Below are positions 11,646 through 21,756 of a stretch of DNA of 64,000 bases, piece after piece. A program made the position numbers and the translations under genes. This DNA comes from Dermacentor variabilis (Eukaryota > Arthropoda > Arachnida > Ixodida > Ixodidae). Numbering within the stretch: position 1 is the stretch's first letter; the number at the start of each line of letters is the position of its first letter. A model generated the notes under the pieces. It saw nothing but the letters and a program-made list of their open reading frames with translations. It was not told the DNA's origin and did not search any database. The stretch covers positions 240,676,584 through 240,740,583 of the forward strand of contig NC_134570.1 in NCBI RefSeq assembly GCF_050947875.1, in the 5' to 3' direction.

Positions 11646-12646
11646 AAAGAAAAGGCCATTCAAATGGGGAATTATGGAAATAAATGCAGTTGTTATGTCT
11701 GCTTCTTGCACTCTTCTTGCCTAAAAGTTTTCAAACATAGTGTCCAGAACACACCAACACTTTGACTGCTTCTGCTTTTTACCAGCAGGTGTTGCTGCGA
11801 GATCCTTAGTATGGCTGCGTGCAGCATTGTAACACTTGGTGGAGGCATTTGAAGTGGTAGCCAAAAATATAAAGGATCATCCTTGTCTGCGTGAATGCTT
11901 TCAATTTCTAAATGCAGTGGTAACCATCGCTATTAGTGCAAGGCCCCCCACATCTATGCGGCAAGTACCATAGCTTGAAACTGAATTTTTCCTTTAGTGT
12001 TTCACAAGCGTATAATATGTCCACATTAGATTTGATGTGTTTGTTTTTATTTACCCCAGTGTGGATAGAGCATCATTAAATTGTTTTTTATTTTTGCGTG
12101 TCTTGTTTTTGGTTTATTTCTGAATTTATCAAGCAGCAGTGTCATGATGCGAAAGTGACTCATGTAATGGCAATCAGCTTTTTGTTTTGCAGAAAAACAA
12201 TGCATTTCCTGACCCATTGTTTGACATCCCCTCACTCGCATAATTTTGCAGAGTATTCTACCTATAGTGACTTGCTTGACCTCCACTAAAGAATTTTGCA
12301 TTTTGAAATAGCATTCTTTCCTTAAAATCATTTAAGACTTCTCATAATTTCTGTACCTTGGGCTTCTGATACTCTGCATTCACCATTTTTGCTTGTTTCT
12401 GACTAGAAATGTCTTCTTTAATTTAGAGCTTAAATTTTACCTTTGGAACACACGGAAGGGCTTGCCATTGCATAGACGACCGCACGCCAAGTTTCATCCT
12501 AGACGCCAGCGCTCGTTTCTCCCCTGGCGGAACGATTTCATCTCCAACGGGTGTAGGCTTCCGCCGCCGCTTCCCTTCACGGTCGCGCGCGCGTTCAGTT
12601 CGCGCTGCGCGCGAAACGTCTCGTGTTCGCGACGGCGCCTCTTCGG
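11646..12646. other. no gene seen; GC-rich 3' part
   Basis: 11646-12460 is AT-rich without recognised features. From about 12470 to 12646 the sequence becomes GC- and CpG-rich directly upstream of the THAP first exon and could hold its promoter. No TATA box is obvious. Confidence 0.35.
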
Positions 12647-13545
12647 ATGACCGGAAATTATTATTGTGTTGTTAACTGTCACGACAGCAATGTAAATACG
12701 AAAGGGTTCATTCCACCAGTGAAATTCTGCCGATTCACAAGAAAATGGTACGAAAAATGCAGACGACAGACATGGATTACTGCGGTGCGCCGAGCGAAGT
12801 AAACAACTGGCAAACGAAGCGTCCTCGTTCATTGATCACTCCTAAGTGTATGACGGTTTTTATATGTAACCCACATGAATTTAATAATTACTCGGTACAT
12901 AATCCTTTTATTCATATAAAAACTAAGTTGTTCGACGAGCGCTTGTCCTGTCTTCTTTCTCGTGTTTCGTTTGTGTGTGCGCTGCCCAAGAATGAAAACC
13001 ACTTCTGTTGTATGCGCTAGCAGTGGCCGAAGCTCACGCGTCCCGAGAAATTGAATATGTGCACGATGCATTGAACATGACCGGAGTTCGTTCACGCTTC
13101 ACCACTGCACCGATCGATCGAGTTACTGGACGATACGCGCCCGCGTCTTGGTCGCGTCGGCATTGGTGAAGCAGGAATGATTACTAATACTTTCAACTTC
13201 CGTCTCTTGAGCACTGTTAAAAAATGGCCAAGCTGTCTACATTGCTGTCTATATTCCATATTGTAGGGGACGTACTAGTTAAAGTTGTGTGCGCATGTCG
13301 TACTTGTGCTATGCAGCGATATATTTTGTTTATTTCCGCACAGTGTCGATGGAAGTCCGTTGTCGCCATCAGAGGCAACACAGATTTGTAGCAAACATAT
13401 TGTGAGAAACTGCAAAAATGACTTTTTCCGGCGGCACATACTGACGATTTTTCCGGCGGCACATACGATGTCGTTTCCAATTACCTGCTCAGCGTCACTT
13501 ACATGGTTAAGCAGACGCTGCCCTTTCGCCGCATTGCAGCCATAA
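12647..13545 (+). CDS. THAP-domain protein, two exons (join 12647-12798, 13344-13545)
   Basis: THAP domains are C2CH zinc fingers that bind DNA and occur in transcription regulators and in P-element-like or Harbinger-like transposases. Exon 1 starts at an ATG and encodes a CVVNC pair, a KFCRFTRKW segment and TWITAVRRA, the conserved first half of a THAP domain. It ends at donor GCGAA/GTAAAC. Exon 2 begins after TTTATTTCCGCACAG and supplies VDGSPLSPSEATQICSKH, giving the second C-x2-H pair, and ends the domain with LTIFP, the family's closing motif. The join keeps frame, and the product to the stop is about 117 residues. A Tc1-like element starts 50 bp downstream, so the gene may be truncated or continue in exons not recognised. 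Splicing is inferred from motif continuity. Confidence 0.65.
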
Positions 13546-13595
13546 AAATATACGTCAAGCGTACCCATCTTCTTAAAGGCAAATAGAAGCGTGTA

Positions 13596-14896
13596 CAGTC
13601 TGTTTCACACTTAAGGGAAAACTCGGAACGTATTGCATCGCGATGCGGCAAGGAATTGAGTCGTGCGGCGGCAGCAGCTCGAGCAGCCGCAGACGCTCGA
13701 GAGGCGGAGTCGTGATCTGCGTCGTCTGCTACGGCGGCGCGCGCTGGCCGCATTGTCGGGAAGCGTGCTACTGCCAGGGGCAGTGCACCGATTTCATCGG
13801 TACTGCGGGAACTGAGCTGATATTCTTTACTAAACGTTGTGCCTCGCCAAACTCTGAACCTTCATCGGCGATAAAGGAGTTCCACAAACTTCTTTTGACA
13901 GCATGCTTCGTTTGTTCTTTCGAATGGCCGGGGTACTGAGCGCGTGCACGTATTTCTTCACTGTGTGTGCTACCGTAATAAGCAGCGACAAGACGCACTA
14001 AGATGTGCGCGCAACGTGCTCAGTCTTTGTTTGACTCGAAAGGAAAACAAAGCACTCAACAATGATAACTGTGGGGGTCGAACACGATAAAACAAACGGA
14101 TACGATTAAAGGAAAGGTTTAGGTTAAGACAATGAGCTGGAAGTGATTTTTCTCGACAATCATTCGCGGCACCAGACAGACCCTGCTCGCCGGCGGGGAA
14201 TTGGACACGTCACGCTCGGAACTTCAGTTAGTATCTCGTCATGTCCCCAGCGGCAACGATGACAGCGCTCATCCTGGAAGGCAGTGAAGTGTAAAATGAC
14301 TTGATCAGGGATGTGTTCATTCGCAGCACGTCTCAGTCGCTGACGATGGTGGATCGAACCCTATCCGCGGGCGACTGATAGAGGGGATGGTGCGGCAGCG
14401 ATACTTTCAACGAGCCCCAGACATTTTAAATGATGTTGGCGCCCGGGGATCGAGGCGGCCACTCCAAGAGAGTGACTGCGCGCTGCTCTTCCATCAGATC
14501 TTGCACAACACGAGCAGTGCGGATCGGCCACCTATCGCGTTAGAATATATAGTCGTCTTCCAGAAACGGGCCGTCAAGAATGTATGGAATCAGTACGTCA
14601 TCTATGACTGCCCTGCAGCGATGAACTTACCTTCGAAGCGTATCAGTGGGCGTCGCACAACGCTTAGTAAAACATACTGGCTCATTTCACGCAGTAACGA
14701 TGAGATCGGCGCCCTGCAACTGACAGTAGAACGCTTCCCGACAAATGCGGCCAGCGCGCGTCGCCGTAGCAGACGACGCCGTTCAAGATCCCGCCCCTCG
14801 AGCACCTGCGCGAGCTGCTGCCGCCGCCTGACTCAAGCGCTCGCCGCATCGCGATGCAATGCGCTCCGAGTTTTCCCCTAAATGTGAAACAGACTG
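13596..14896. mobile_element. Tc1/mariner-like element with long inverted repeats
   Basis: The 1301-bp element starts CAGTCTGTTTCAC and ends with the inverse GTGAAACAGACTG, flanked on both sides by TA, the standard Tc1/mariner target duplication. The terminal inverted repeats are unusually long: about 250 bp at 13596-13848 match 14650-14896 in inverse orientation with moderate divergence. Both arms contain TTGCATCGCGATGCGGC and GTCGTCTGCTACGGCG. Between them is a minus-strand transposase fragment. The arms have diverged and the transposase is broken, so the copy is immobile by itself. Confidence 0.85.
14228..14624 (-). pseudogene. Tc1-like transposase C-terminal remnant
   Basis: On the minus strand the sequence encodes VLIPYILDGPFLEDDYIF, then TARVVQDLMEEQRAVTLLEW followed by PPRSPGANII and NVWGSLK. 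These are the second and third catalytic blocks of Tc1-family DDE transposases. The glutamate-like position after NII is a TAA stop where these proteins carry the third acidic residue. A frameshift then leads to a tail in another frame with LRRAANEHIPDQVILHF. The DNA-binding N-terminus is missing. It is a fossil transposase inside the 13596-14896 element. Confidence 0.8.
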
Positions 14897-14904
14897 TACT
14901 ACAC

Positions 14905-15749
14905 CCTTCGAATGAAATGTCCACGCGCGCACACGTAGGCACACACCGCGCGCCGCACGAAACGTGCCCAAACACGCGCAGTGCAGGAGGCAATCAAGGC
15001 GGTGCGAACGAGAGGTGGGAGAGGGGTACCACCCGCTAATAGAATTTTGCTTCGCATGCGGCGCTCTCAACGCCGGCGCAGCAGCGCCGCTCTCGGTGCC
15101 GTTCTTGTCCATATCTGCATAAAAGGGAAACATGTTTCATTAAACATTTGCAAAATCCAATTGAAGATTGATGAATGCAGCTTGCAGCATGATTTGACTG
15201 AATGAGCCATAAAAGTAACTCATCTCACTTGGTAAATTAAAGCACATATTAGTGTGATGTACAAGATATGTTACACTAGCGTGGTGGGTTCTCTTGCTCA
15301 TACAGCAACATCATCGGTGCGCGAGAAAAAAATTATTTTTGCATACCCCTTGTACACACTGATTTAAGGAAAATGAGCTGGAGCTGTCCACATGATCTAC
15401 TTATTTTACCTGCGAGTATGGTCAACAAAAATGTGTCCCAGCTGCTTAGTGGTATTTGAGATTATGTCAGTATTGCATATGTGCCTGTTGTCTAAAATAA
15501 TTGAATTTTGAAAATGCTCGCAGGGATCTGATGTGAATATCTGCAGTTTATGGATACATGTAAAAGACTCAGCATCAAGTGCAAGTGAACGGTCCCACAG
15601 GCGCGGAGTCGATCATGCAAATAGATTCGCTGCACAAATATTTGTGACCAGAAAAGATATGCCACATGAAATGGCATGCAAGGAAGTGTTGAAAATATTG
15701 GACAGTTAATAAAACGCCTACGCTATAATTATGTGGGTTGCTGCACTCG
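14905..15749. other. no recognisable feature
   Basis: A moderately GC-rich start (to about 15120) gives way to AT-rich sequence. No domain, RNA gene or repeat boundary is seen. Confidence 0.4.
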
Positions 15750-15940
15750 TTATGCAAAACGGAGGTGAGGCGTGCAGACAGGACACAAGAGTAGAGTCTA
15801 AGTGGACAACACGAGCGCTGCCTACTTCTCTACTCTTGTGTCCTGTCTGCACTCCTCACCTCTGTTTTGCATAATGAATCCTTACCAACTAGCCCAGCTT
15901 TCTGTCGTTCTAAGTCTCGATGCACTCGATTTCGTCCGCA
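15750..15940. repeat. foldback with Penelope-like 3' sequence
   Basis: An arm at 15750-15796 (TATGCAAAACGGAGGTGAGG...) is mirrored at 15829-15874, with a 32-bp loop containing ACACGAGCGCTGCCTAC. The sequence after it (CCAACTAGCCCAGCTTTC) resembles the CCAACTAGCCCA of the GIY-YIG-bearing Penelope-like fragment at 46.5 kb. I infer that this is a Penelope-like 3' end carrying an inverted piece of itself. Similar foldbacks occur at 39.55 kb. Confidence 0.5.
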
Positions 15941-16631
15941 TTAGGCACTCGCCTCTTGATTACTTCGTGGCACAGAAATACTCGGCATCACACTGTTTTT
16001 CTGCTGTGGCCTTTGTAGAAGCATGATTGTTCAAAGTGCAACAATTAAACAGATTCTATGAGTTGCTTGTGGCTTCGCCAGCACAATTCCACTGCGCTGG
16101 TGCGCCTGTCCAGCAATTTCCTACTGAAGGGAAACCAAATAAAAACACCGCTTCGCATGTAGAAAAATGCTCTACTGTGACGCTTCTCAAACGATTGTGA
16201 TGCACCACAAGAGCTGCATACTCGCGTGATAGTCTCAACAAGGAGATACATTCGTTTACTTACATGTGACGATATATGCCAGAGCACTTCAGGGCTTCGG
16301 TGGCACATAAGGCACGAGTGTGCCTTAGCGTCCGCTGTCGACGCGCGATCGCATGTCAAACCTAAACTGTGCGAAACTACTACGCATCCAAAAAACAGAT
16401 TCGAAACCGAAATTCGCGTCATCTTTTATTGCATGAATGCGTACATCGTGATTTACATAAGTCACGGACTTAGCGATCGCTTTCTGTAAACTTAATATTG
16501 ACGAACCACCTTCATAAAGCCATCAGGTATGCGTTTTTAGATGACAAACTATATGGTGACCTGTACTTGTTTTCAGCTCTTTCAATAGTAATTGCGCTGG
16601 CCACATTGACCAGTAGCAACAGGGCGGCGCC
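15941..16631. other. no recognisable gene
   Basis: Contains short ORFs only. Segments near 16290-16390 are GC-richer but carry no recognised motif. Confidence 0.35.
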
Positions 16632-16639
16632 CTAGAGGT

Positions 16640-17268
16640 CATAGAGTTTCCTACAAGAATTACTAGAGGGAACTCTGGCGCTAGTGTCTACGGGAGCTGC
16701 AATGAGAGCGGTTGTCCCAGCATGGGAATTATGGGAAGTACATGGATTTGCCTAAACTTCGTCCTTTTGGCTTCAAACGGCATTGTGACTTAGTTAACTC
16801 GTCATTTTCAACAGTATATTGCGGAATAAATAATTAAATAAACATCATTAAAATTGCCCAACCGCAGGATTCGAACACAGGGACTCTAGCGCAGAAGCCT
16901 GATATTGAAACCATTAAGCCACGGACGCACTTAACAACAAGCGAATGAAACGCCCTTATGAATTTATCGCGGGCATGCCAGTGCCTTGAGACGCTTGGCG
17001 CGTTTCGATTTGGCCACCTGGACAAGCTCAATAGTTGCAATTAATAGAAACTGTACGCGTTCCCGGCGTCTTCTGCACTTCGAAGAATATAGATTGCGCC
17101 GAAATATACGACAATAATATTTATATAAGGTAATATACGAAGCCACAAAAACGTCTGAATCCACAAGCACGAAGATCAGACAAATCCATGTACTTCCCAT
17201 CATTCCCATGGTAGGACAACGACTGCAGCGCCAGAGTTCCCTCTAGTAATTTTGTAGGAAACTCTATG
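16640..17268. mobile_element. MITE, 629 bp, 8-bp target duplication
   Basis: The ends are inverted repeats of about 95-110 bp. Each end begins CATAGAGTTTCCTAC, continues through ACTAGAGGGAACTCTGGCGC and runs to GGGAAGTACATGGATTTG. The element is flanked by the direct repeat CTAGAGGT (16632-16639 and 17269-17276), an 8-bp target duplication as made by hAT and P-type transposases. No transposase is encoded. Its centre contains a tRNA-like SINE remnant. It interrupts the dispersed repeat also seen at 9.63-9.71 kb. Confidence 0.8.
16856..16936 (-). repeat. tRNA-derived SINE head inside the MITE
   Basis: On the minus strand the segment carries an A-box TGGCTTAATGG and a B-box TGTTCGAATCC at tRNA-like spacing, followed by GTTGGGCAA and an AT-rich tail. 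The T-stem and anticodon stem do not pair well, so this is a pseudo-tRNA or SINE head and not a functional tRNA gene. Confidence 0.6.
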
Positions 17269-17331
17269 CTAGAGGTTCCCACTTTTCCGGCCCAGCTTTT
17301 CCTCTAGAGTTGTTCTACTAACTCTATGCCC

Positions 17332-19013
17332 AGGCCCCGCACACTCTCAAGTTCAACAAATGGCCACAGAGGGCGAAAAATCAATCGAGGCGCGTTTCAG
17401 CGTAAGCGCGCAAGTGGAGCTACTGTAATTTGGTCGAATACTTTAATTTGTGCTTTCTCTGCTAGGGGCGCTGAACATGCTGAATTTTTTAATTTACACA
17501 AACCATTGACATGAACAATCGAGGTGTCTAAGGATGCTTTCTTACCTCAGGCAAATAGGCAGTTGATTTTTTAAAAATTTGATTGTTGAAGCTGCTTTTT
17601 AGTCATAGCGTCAAGGTTTTTGTGCTCGATTAACCACCGACAGCCGACAGCCTATTGGTATCGATGTGTTTCCTGGCCGTTGGCGTTCGAATACTACGGC
17701 GGTAAAACATTTTCGAAAGCATGCTGTGGTTTCGTCTGCGAGTCATTACATAGACTTGCTGTAAAAAGGTCTACTCTTGGCAAAGAATAGTGCCTAATTT
17801 TGTTTAGGCGTTGATTATCTTAATGAATGCGGCGGAGGTTGAGGGAGTACGCTTGCAGGTACGTTTTTATGCCGTTGATCTCCATAACACCGCAAGTACG
17901 CAAACCGATGTCACAGAACACCCGATCATCATTGTGTGTTCTCCGTCATCGCTTGTTTTCTGTATGCCTACTAATTCTTCATTTCTTCAAGTGTTGTATC
18001 CTCCTTTTGTCCTTGCTCTCTTGTGCTTCACTTACAGTATGTCGTTCCGTCAGCTGTAATGCGCATTTGCAAAACCAATACGTTTGATAAGACGCAGTGG
18101 TTATCATAATTTCACTACACGTGTATTAAGCTGGCACATATGGTTCAGATACAGATACCTGTATGCGAACTTGCACGACGTTGATGCGGAGATTAGGATA
18201 ATTATGACACCCGTAAGGAAGAGGCAGCTGACGGCCGTATAAGCTGTTGCGTTCTTTCCGCCGAACTACCCGGCCTGGTAGTGCTGTAACGATGCTGTAT
18301 AAAAGTGACACGCGGTGACAGGGAAATTATTATACTTAGCAGCCGACCGTACGTTTTGTAGCTTAGGTCTTCTTTCTTGTGCGTTTGTGCTACCCTTATT
18401 AATGAGCCATTTCTTGACTATGTTCTTGACTATGTAACTGCGTTTGTGTGGATGCGTAGACGTGTGCTTTTTGTTGTACTTGTAAAATGCAAATAAAATA
18501 TTTTCAGGCTTACTCAATCTTTGGTGTCGTGTGCGTTTATTCCAGTCGAGGCCATCGTGTCACCTGGAAACCGCATTCTGTCAGTAACCCTACACGAAAT
18601 GCAACAGCTGGAGCGCGGCGGCACAATTTAACTCAGGGTAACGGCGGCGTAATAAACGAAAAACCGCTCAGGATGCCCTTAAAAGTCAGTTCACTGTGTG
18701 CCTTAACTCGATATGACTCAGCGCTACATGTATTCTGCTGCGCCTCGATCGTGCTCCCGCCAGTTTGGTTGCTGTGTGGCAAACGTAGCGCCTACATAAA
18801 TATGTAGGCGCTACGTTTGCTACACAGCAACTACACTGGCGGGAGCACGAGCGAGGCGCAGCAGCCAGAAACCCAGTAAAGCCACAGAACACCTGGTAAA
18901 GCTTGTGCGAAACCCCGTTTCCGTTTCCTGTTGTACAGCGCCACCTGTGGTCGCATACTTTAGTTCACGACGCCACCGCTATGCTTATTTCCGTAGCACT
19001 GTGGAAGGTACAG
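17332..19013 (+). repeat. left arm of 3.4-kb palindrome
   Basis: This 1.68-kb arm is matched in inverse orientation by 19048-19140 plus 29393-30973. The outer boundary is AGGCCCCGCACACTCTCAAG (left) and its inverse ending at 30973. The inner loop is 19014-19047. Arms differ by substitutions and small indels, for example near 17930 against 30385, so they have evolved apart. A nested palindrome of about 128 bp occupies 18741-18868, centred on GCGCCTACATAAATATGTAGGCGC. No protein-coding function is recognised; weak ORFs near 17811-18087 lack motifs. Confidence 0.9.
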
Positions 19014-19047
19014 TTTCCCTTCTCTAAGTTTGTATAGGTGTTCTGTG

Positions 19048-19140
19048 CTGTACCTTCCACAGTGCTACGGAAATAAGCGTAGCGGTGGCGTCGTAAACTA
19101 AAGTATGCGACCACGGGTGGCGCTGTACAACAGGAAACGG
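19048..19140 (-). repeat. inner part of right palindrome arm
   Basis: This segment inversely matches 18918-19013, from CTGTACCTTCCACAGTGC through GTATGCGACCAC to CAACAGGAAACGG. It ends where LINE-derived sequence begins. The next arm sequence resumes at 29393 with GGAAACGG, so the bases GGAAACGG appear on both sides of the inserted LINE block. Confidence 0.85.
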
Positions 19141-19160
19141 TAAATACGGTAAAACGGTAA

Positions 19161-20190
19161 ATAGTCGATAAATACAAGTACCTTGGGGTGTGGATAAATA
19201 ATGGCATTGAGTATCTGACAGAGTACGAAAAATATCTAACGACTAAAGGTAACAGAAGTGCAGCGATTATGAAGAGTAGGGCACTGTGGAACTACAATAG
19301 GTACGAGGTAGTACGAGGGATATGGAAGGGGGTAATGGTACCAGGCCTGACTTTTGCCAATGCAGTTCTATGTATTAGAACAGAGACCCGGCAACAGTTG
19401 GAAATTAGGCAACGTGGTGTGGGTAGGCTCGCTCTGGGAGCACATGGCAAGACACCAAATCTTGGAGTGCAGGGGGATCTGGGATGGTCTTCTTTCGAGG
19501 GCAGAGAGGCTAGTAGCAAGATAGCATTTGAGGAGCGATTGAGAAAAATGGGGGAAATTCGGTGGGCTAGGAAGGTTTTCAGTTCCTTATACACGAGGAA
19601 TGTTGACACGAGGTGGAGGAAGCGAACTAGAAAATTGACAAGCAAATACTTCGGAAGTAGCGGGGGAACAAGTAAGGAATCATCTGTCAAGAAAAAGGTT
19701 AAGGAGGCAGAGAGGGGTATGTGGAGTACAGAGATGCAAACCAAATCGGCATTGGAGACATACAGGACGTTTAAGCAAGAAATAGCCAAAGAAAATATTT
19801 ACGATAACTCTAAGGGAAGCTCATTGTTGTTCGAAGCCAGGACAGGTGTACTGAGGACTAAAACGTACCGAGCCAGATACCAGGAGATAGATTTGGTGTG
19901 CGAGGCGTGTAGAGAGGAGGAGGAAACGGCGGAACACCTGATACTTGCAGTTGAATCTAACGGGGAACTATTCAAAGCCTTGGGTTTTAAAGACAGTGAA
20001 AGTAGAATAGACTTTGAACAGGTAGAAATAACTAAACGGAGGCTATATGATTGGTGGACAATATCAACGCAAAAGTAAAGGATAAATACATAGGTATGCA
20101 TGCATATAGAACCATTAAAGGCTAGGTGGCGCGCGCCGCCGCCGCCCGATTCAAAGGGTTGAGCCACAATCATCCATCCATCCATCCATC
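19161..20190 (+). mobile_element. 5'-truncated LINE copy A
   Basis: From ATAGTCGATAAATACAAG onward this is a nearly identical 3' part of the full-length LINE at 20191-25178 (compare 24126-25178), ending in the same (ATCC)n tail at 20168-20190. The open frame at 19188-20078 encodes the ORF2 C-terminus. A 21-base deletion removes CKQLHPA, including the last cysteine of the terminal zinc motif. The 5' junction carries a short CGGTAAA-type tandem filler (19136-19160). Confidence 0.9.
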
Positions 20191-20566
20191 CGGTGCGGAC
20201 GGCGGTACGGACGCTCCTGTGATCGAGGCTTCAGCGACTTCGTTCGTAGCTAAGTACCTTTTCATCTTTATTAGATAGTGTTTTGAAATATTTTCTGTTG
20301 CATGGAGTAGGGGCGCAAATTTTGAATTCTTGGTAAGAGTAGCAAACGCACCGGCTTTGTCTAGGTCTGGCGGCTCCCCCGTTAGGCCTAGTTGGTAGGA
20401 GGGACCTATTGATAGGCTTCGTTAATTATTTCAGCTAGCTCCTCAGATTCTTGCATGGGGTAGGGAGTGACAATTCTTTATTTTAGTTTGGGATAGCGGT
20501 CGAGGTCGGCTTTGTTTGAGTGATTTGGCGAAGTTCCTCGTTGGGCCTCGGGACGTAGGCCTAGCG

Positions 20567-21754
20567 ATGAAATCGAAGAACGCGAAGGCCGCGGGGGACG
20601 GGGAGCAAGTGCAGTGCGACGAGTGCCTGCGATGGTGCTTCCTCGACGAAACTAAGTTCCAGAATTTAGCAGACGCGGAGGGGTCTAGCTTCACGTGCAG
20701 GTCGTGCGAGGGCGTCAGGGAAGCCGTCCAAAAACTGGAAGGGAATTGGGCGGCTAAGTTCGACGAGCTGAAGGCAGAACTGAGGGAGGAACAGGAGAAG
20801 CGGGTAGCACTGCAGGCGAAAGTTGACAATTTTGTCAAGGTGGAGGCGGCCCAGGCCGCGCAGTTAGTAAGGACCGTGGCCGAGCTTGAGGCAGAAAAAG
20901 AAAGGAGCGCCGAACTGGAAAGGCGGCTCGACGCGCTGGAGACGCGGGCAGCGGAGAAGGTCGGGTCAGGACAACAAAGTGTTGGCAAAAACTCGGAAAG
21001 TAGGGTAGACCCTACAGGCGAAGCGGGAGGCAGGGAGCCAAAGCAAGCCGTCGTCAGCTCGCCGCCGGTGACACGGCGTAGTTATAGTGAAGCTGCACAA
21101 CGCGCCCCGAGTGAGGCGACGCTGCAGCCACAGGGGCGCCAGCGGGCGCAAAGGGAGGGGCAGCAGGCACAAGCTGCAGTCGAACGGTTTGCACGTAGAA
21201 GGGTCCTGGTGATAGGGGACTCCAATGTGGGGAGGGCCGAACAGGGCGTGATGGCGAGAGTGAAGGCGGACGGGCGAGTACAGGTGGAGGTGCAAGCGGG
21301 CAAGGCTATCGCGGAAGCAATGACCAAGGCGCGGGAAGTAATTGGGGTCAGCACGGGGAGCGACAGCTTGGTCATTATGCATTCTGGGCTCAATGACGTG
21401 CTTAAGGGGAGAAGCCAGGACCTTGAGAGGCACATTGAGACTGGGCTGAGTAAGCTTAGAGAGGCCTCCGGGAGGGTGCATGTGACCATATGCACTATCC
21501 CAGAGGTCCAGGGCCAGGCTTACCAGGTAGAAAGGAGGGTGGTTGAGGCCAATCGGGTCATTAGGAGTCTGAGCGGACGACTCGGGTACAGCGTGATGGA
21601 GGTCAACAGGGACGTGTACGGAACCGGCTTCCGACCTTTTGTGCAGGATGGTATTCACTACAGTGGTGCCACTGGCAAAAGGATAGGGGGCAGGATGGGT
21701 CGCCAGGCAACAGCTTTTTTAGGGGGACCCAGAGCCCTGAAAGAAGCAGTGTAG
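20567..21754 (+). CDS. LINE B ORF1 protein: zinc finger, coiled coil, esterase
   Basis: ORF1 proteins of LINEs bind element RNA. The frame is open from 20516 with TTG; the first ATG is at 20567 (MKSKNAKAAG), chosen as start, giving 395 residues. Counting from 20516, a PHD-like cysteine cluster (CDEC ... CRSC, residues 34-64) is followed by a charged coiled-coil region (about 70-145). A linker follows, then an SGNH/GDSL-type esterase domain from about 229. The esterase has GDSN (Ser236), GLND (Asn293) and DGIH (Asp378, His381), so the catalytic Ser, Asp and His are all present. PHD plus esterase is the known layout of CR1-like ORF1 proteins. The stop is followed after a few bases by ORF2 in another frame. 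Confidence 0.85.
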   Translation: MKSKNAKAAGDGEQVQCDECLRWCFLDETKFQNLADAEGSSFTCRSCEGVREAVQKLEGNWAAKFDELKAELREEQEKRVALQAKVDNFVKVEAAQAAQLVRTVAELEAEKERSAELERRLDALETRAAEKVGSGQQSVGKNSESRVDPTGEAGGREPKQAVVSSPPVTRRSYSEAAQRAPSEATLQPQGRQRAQREGQQAQAAVERFARRRVLVIGDSNVGRAEQGVMARVKADGRVQVEVQAGKAIAEAMTKAREVIGVSTGSDSLVIMHSGLNDVLKGRSQDLERHIETGLSKLREASGRVHVTICTIPEVQGQAYQVERRVVEANRVIRSLSGRLGYSVMEVNRDVYGTGFRPFVQDGIHYSGATGKRIGGRMGRQATAFLGGPRALKEAV

Positions 21755-21756
21755 GC

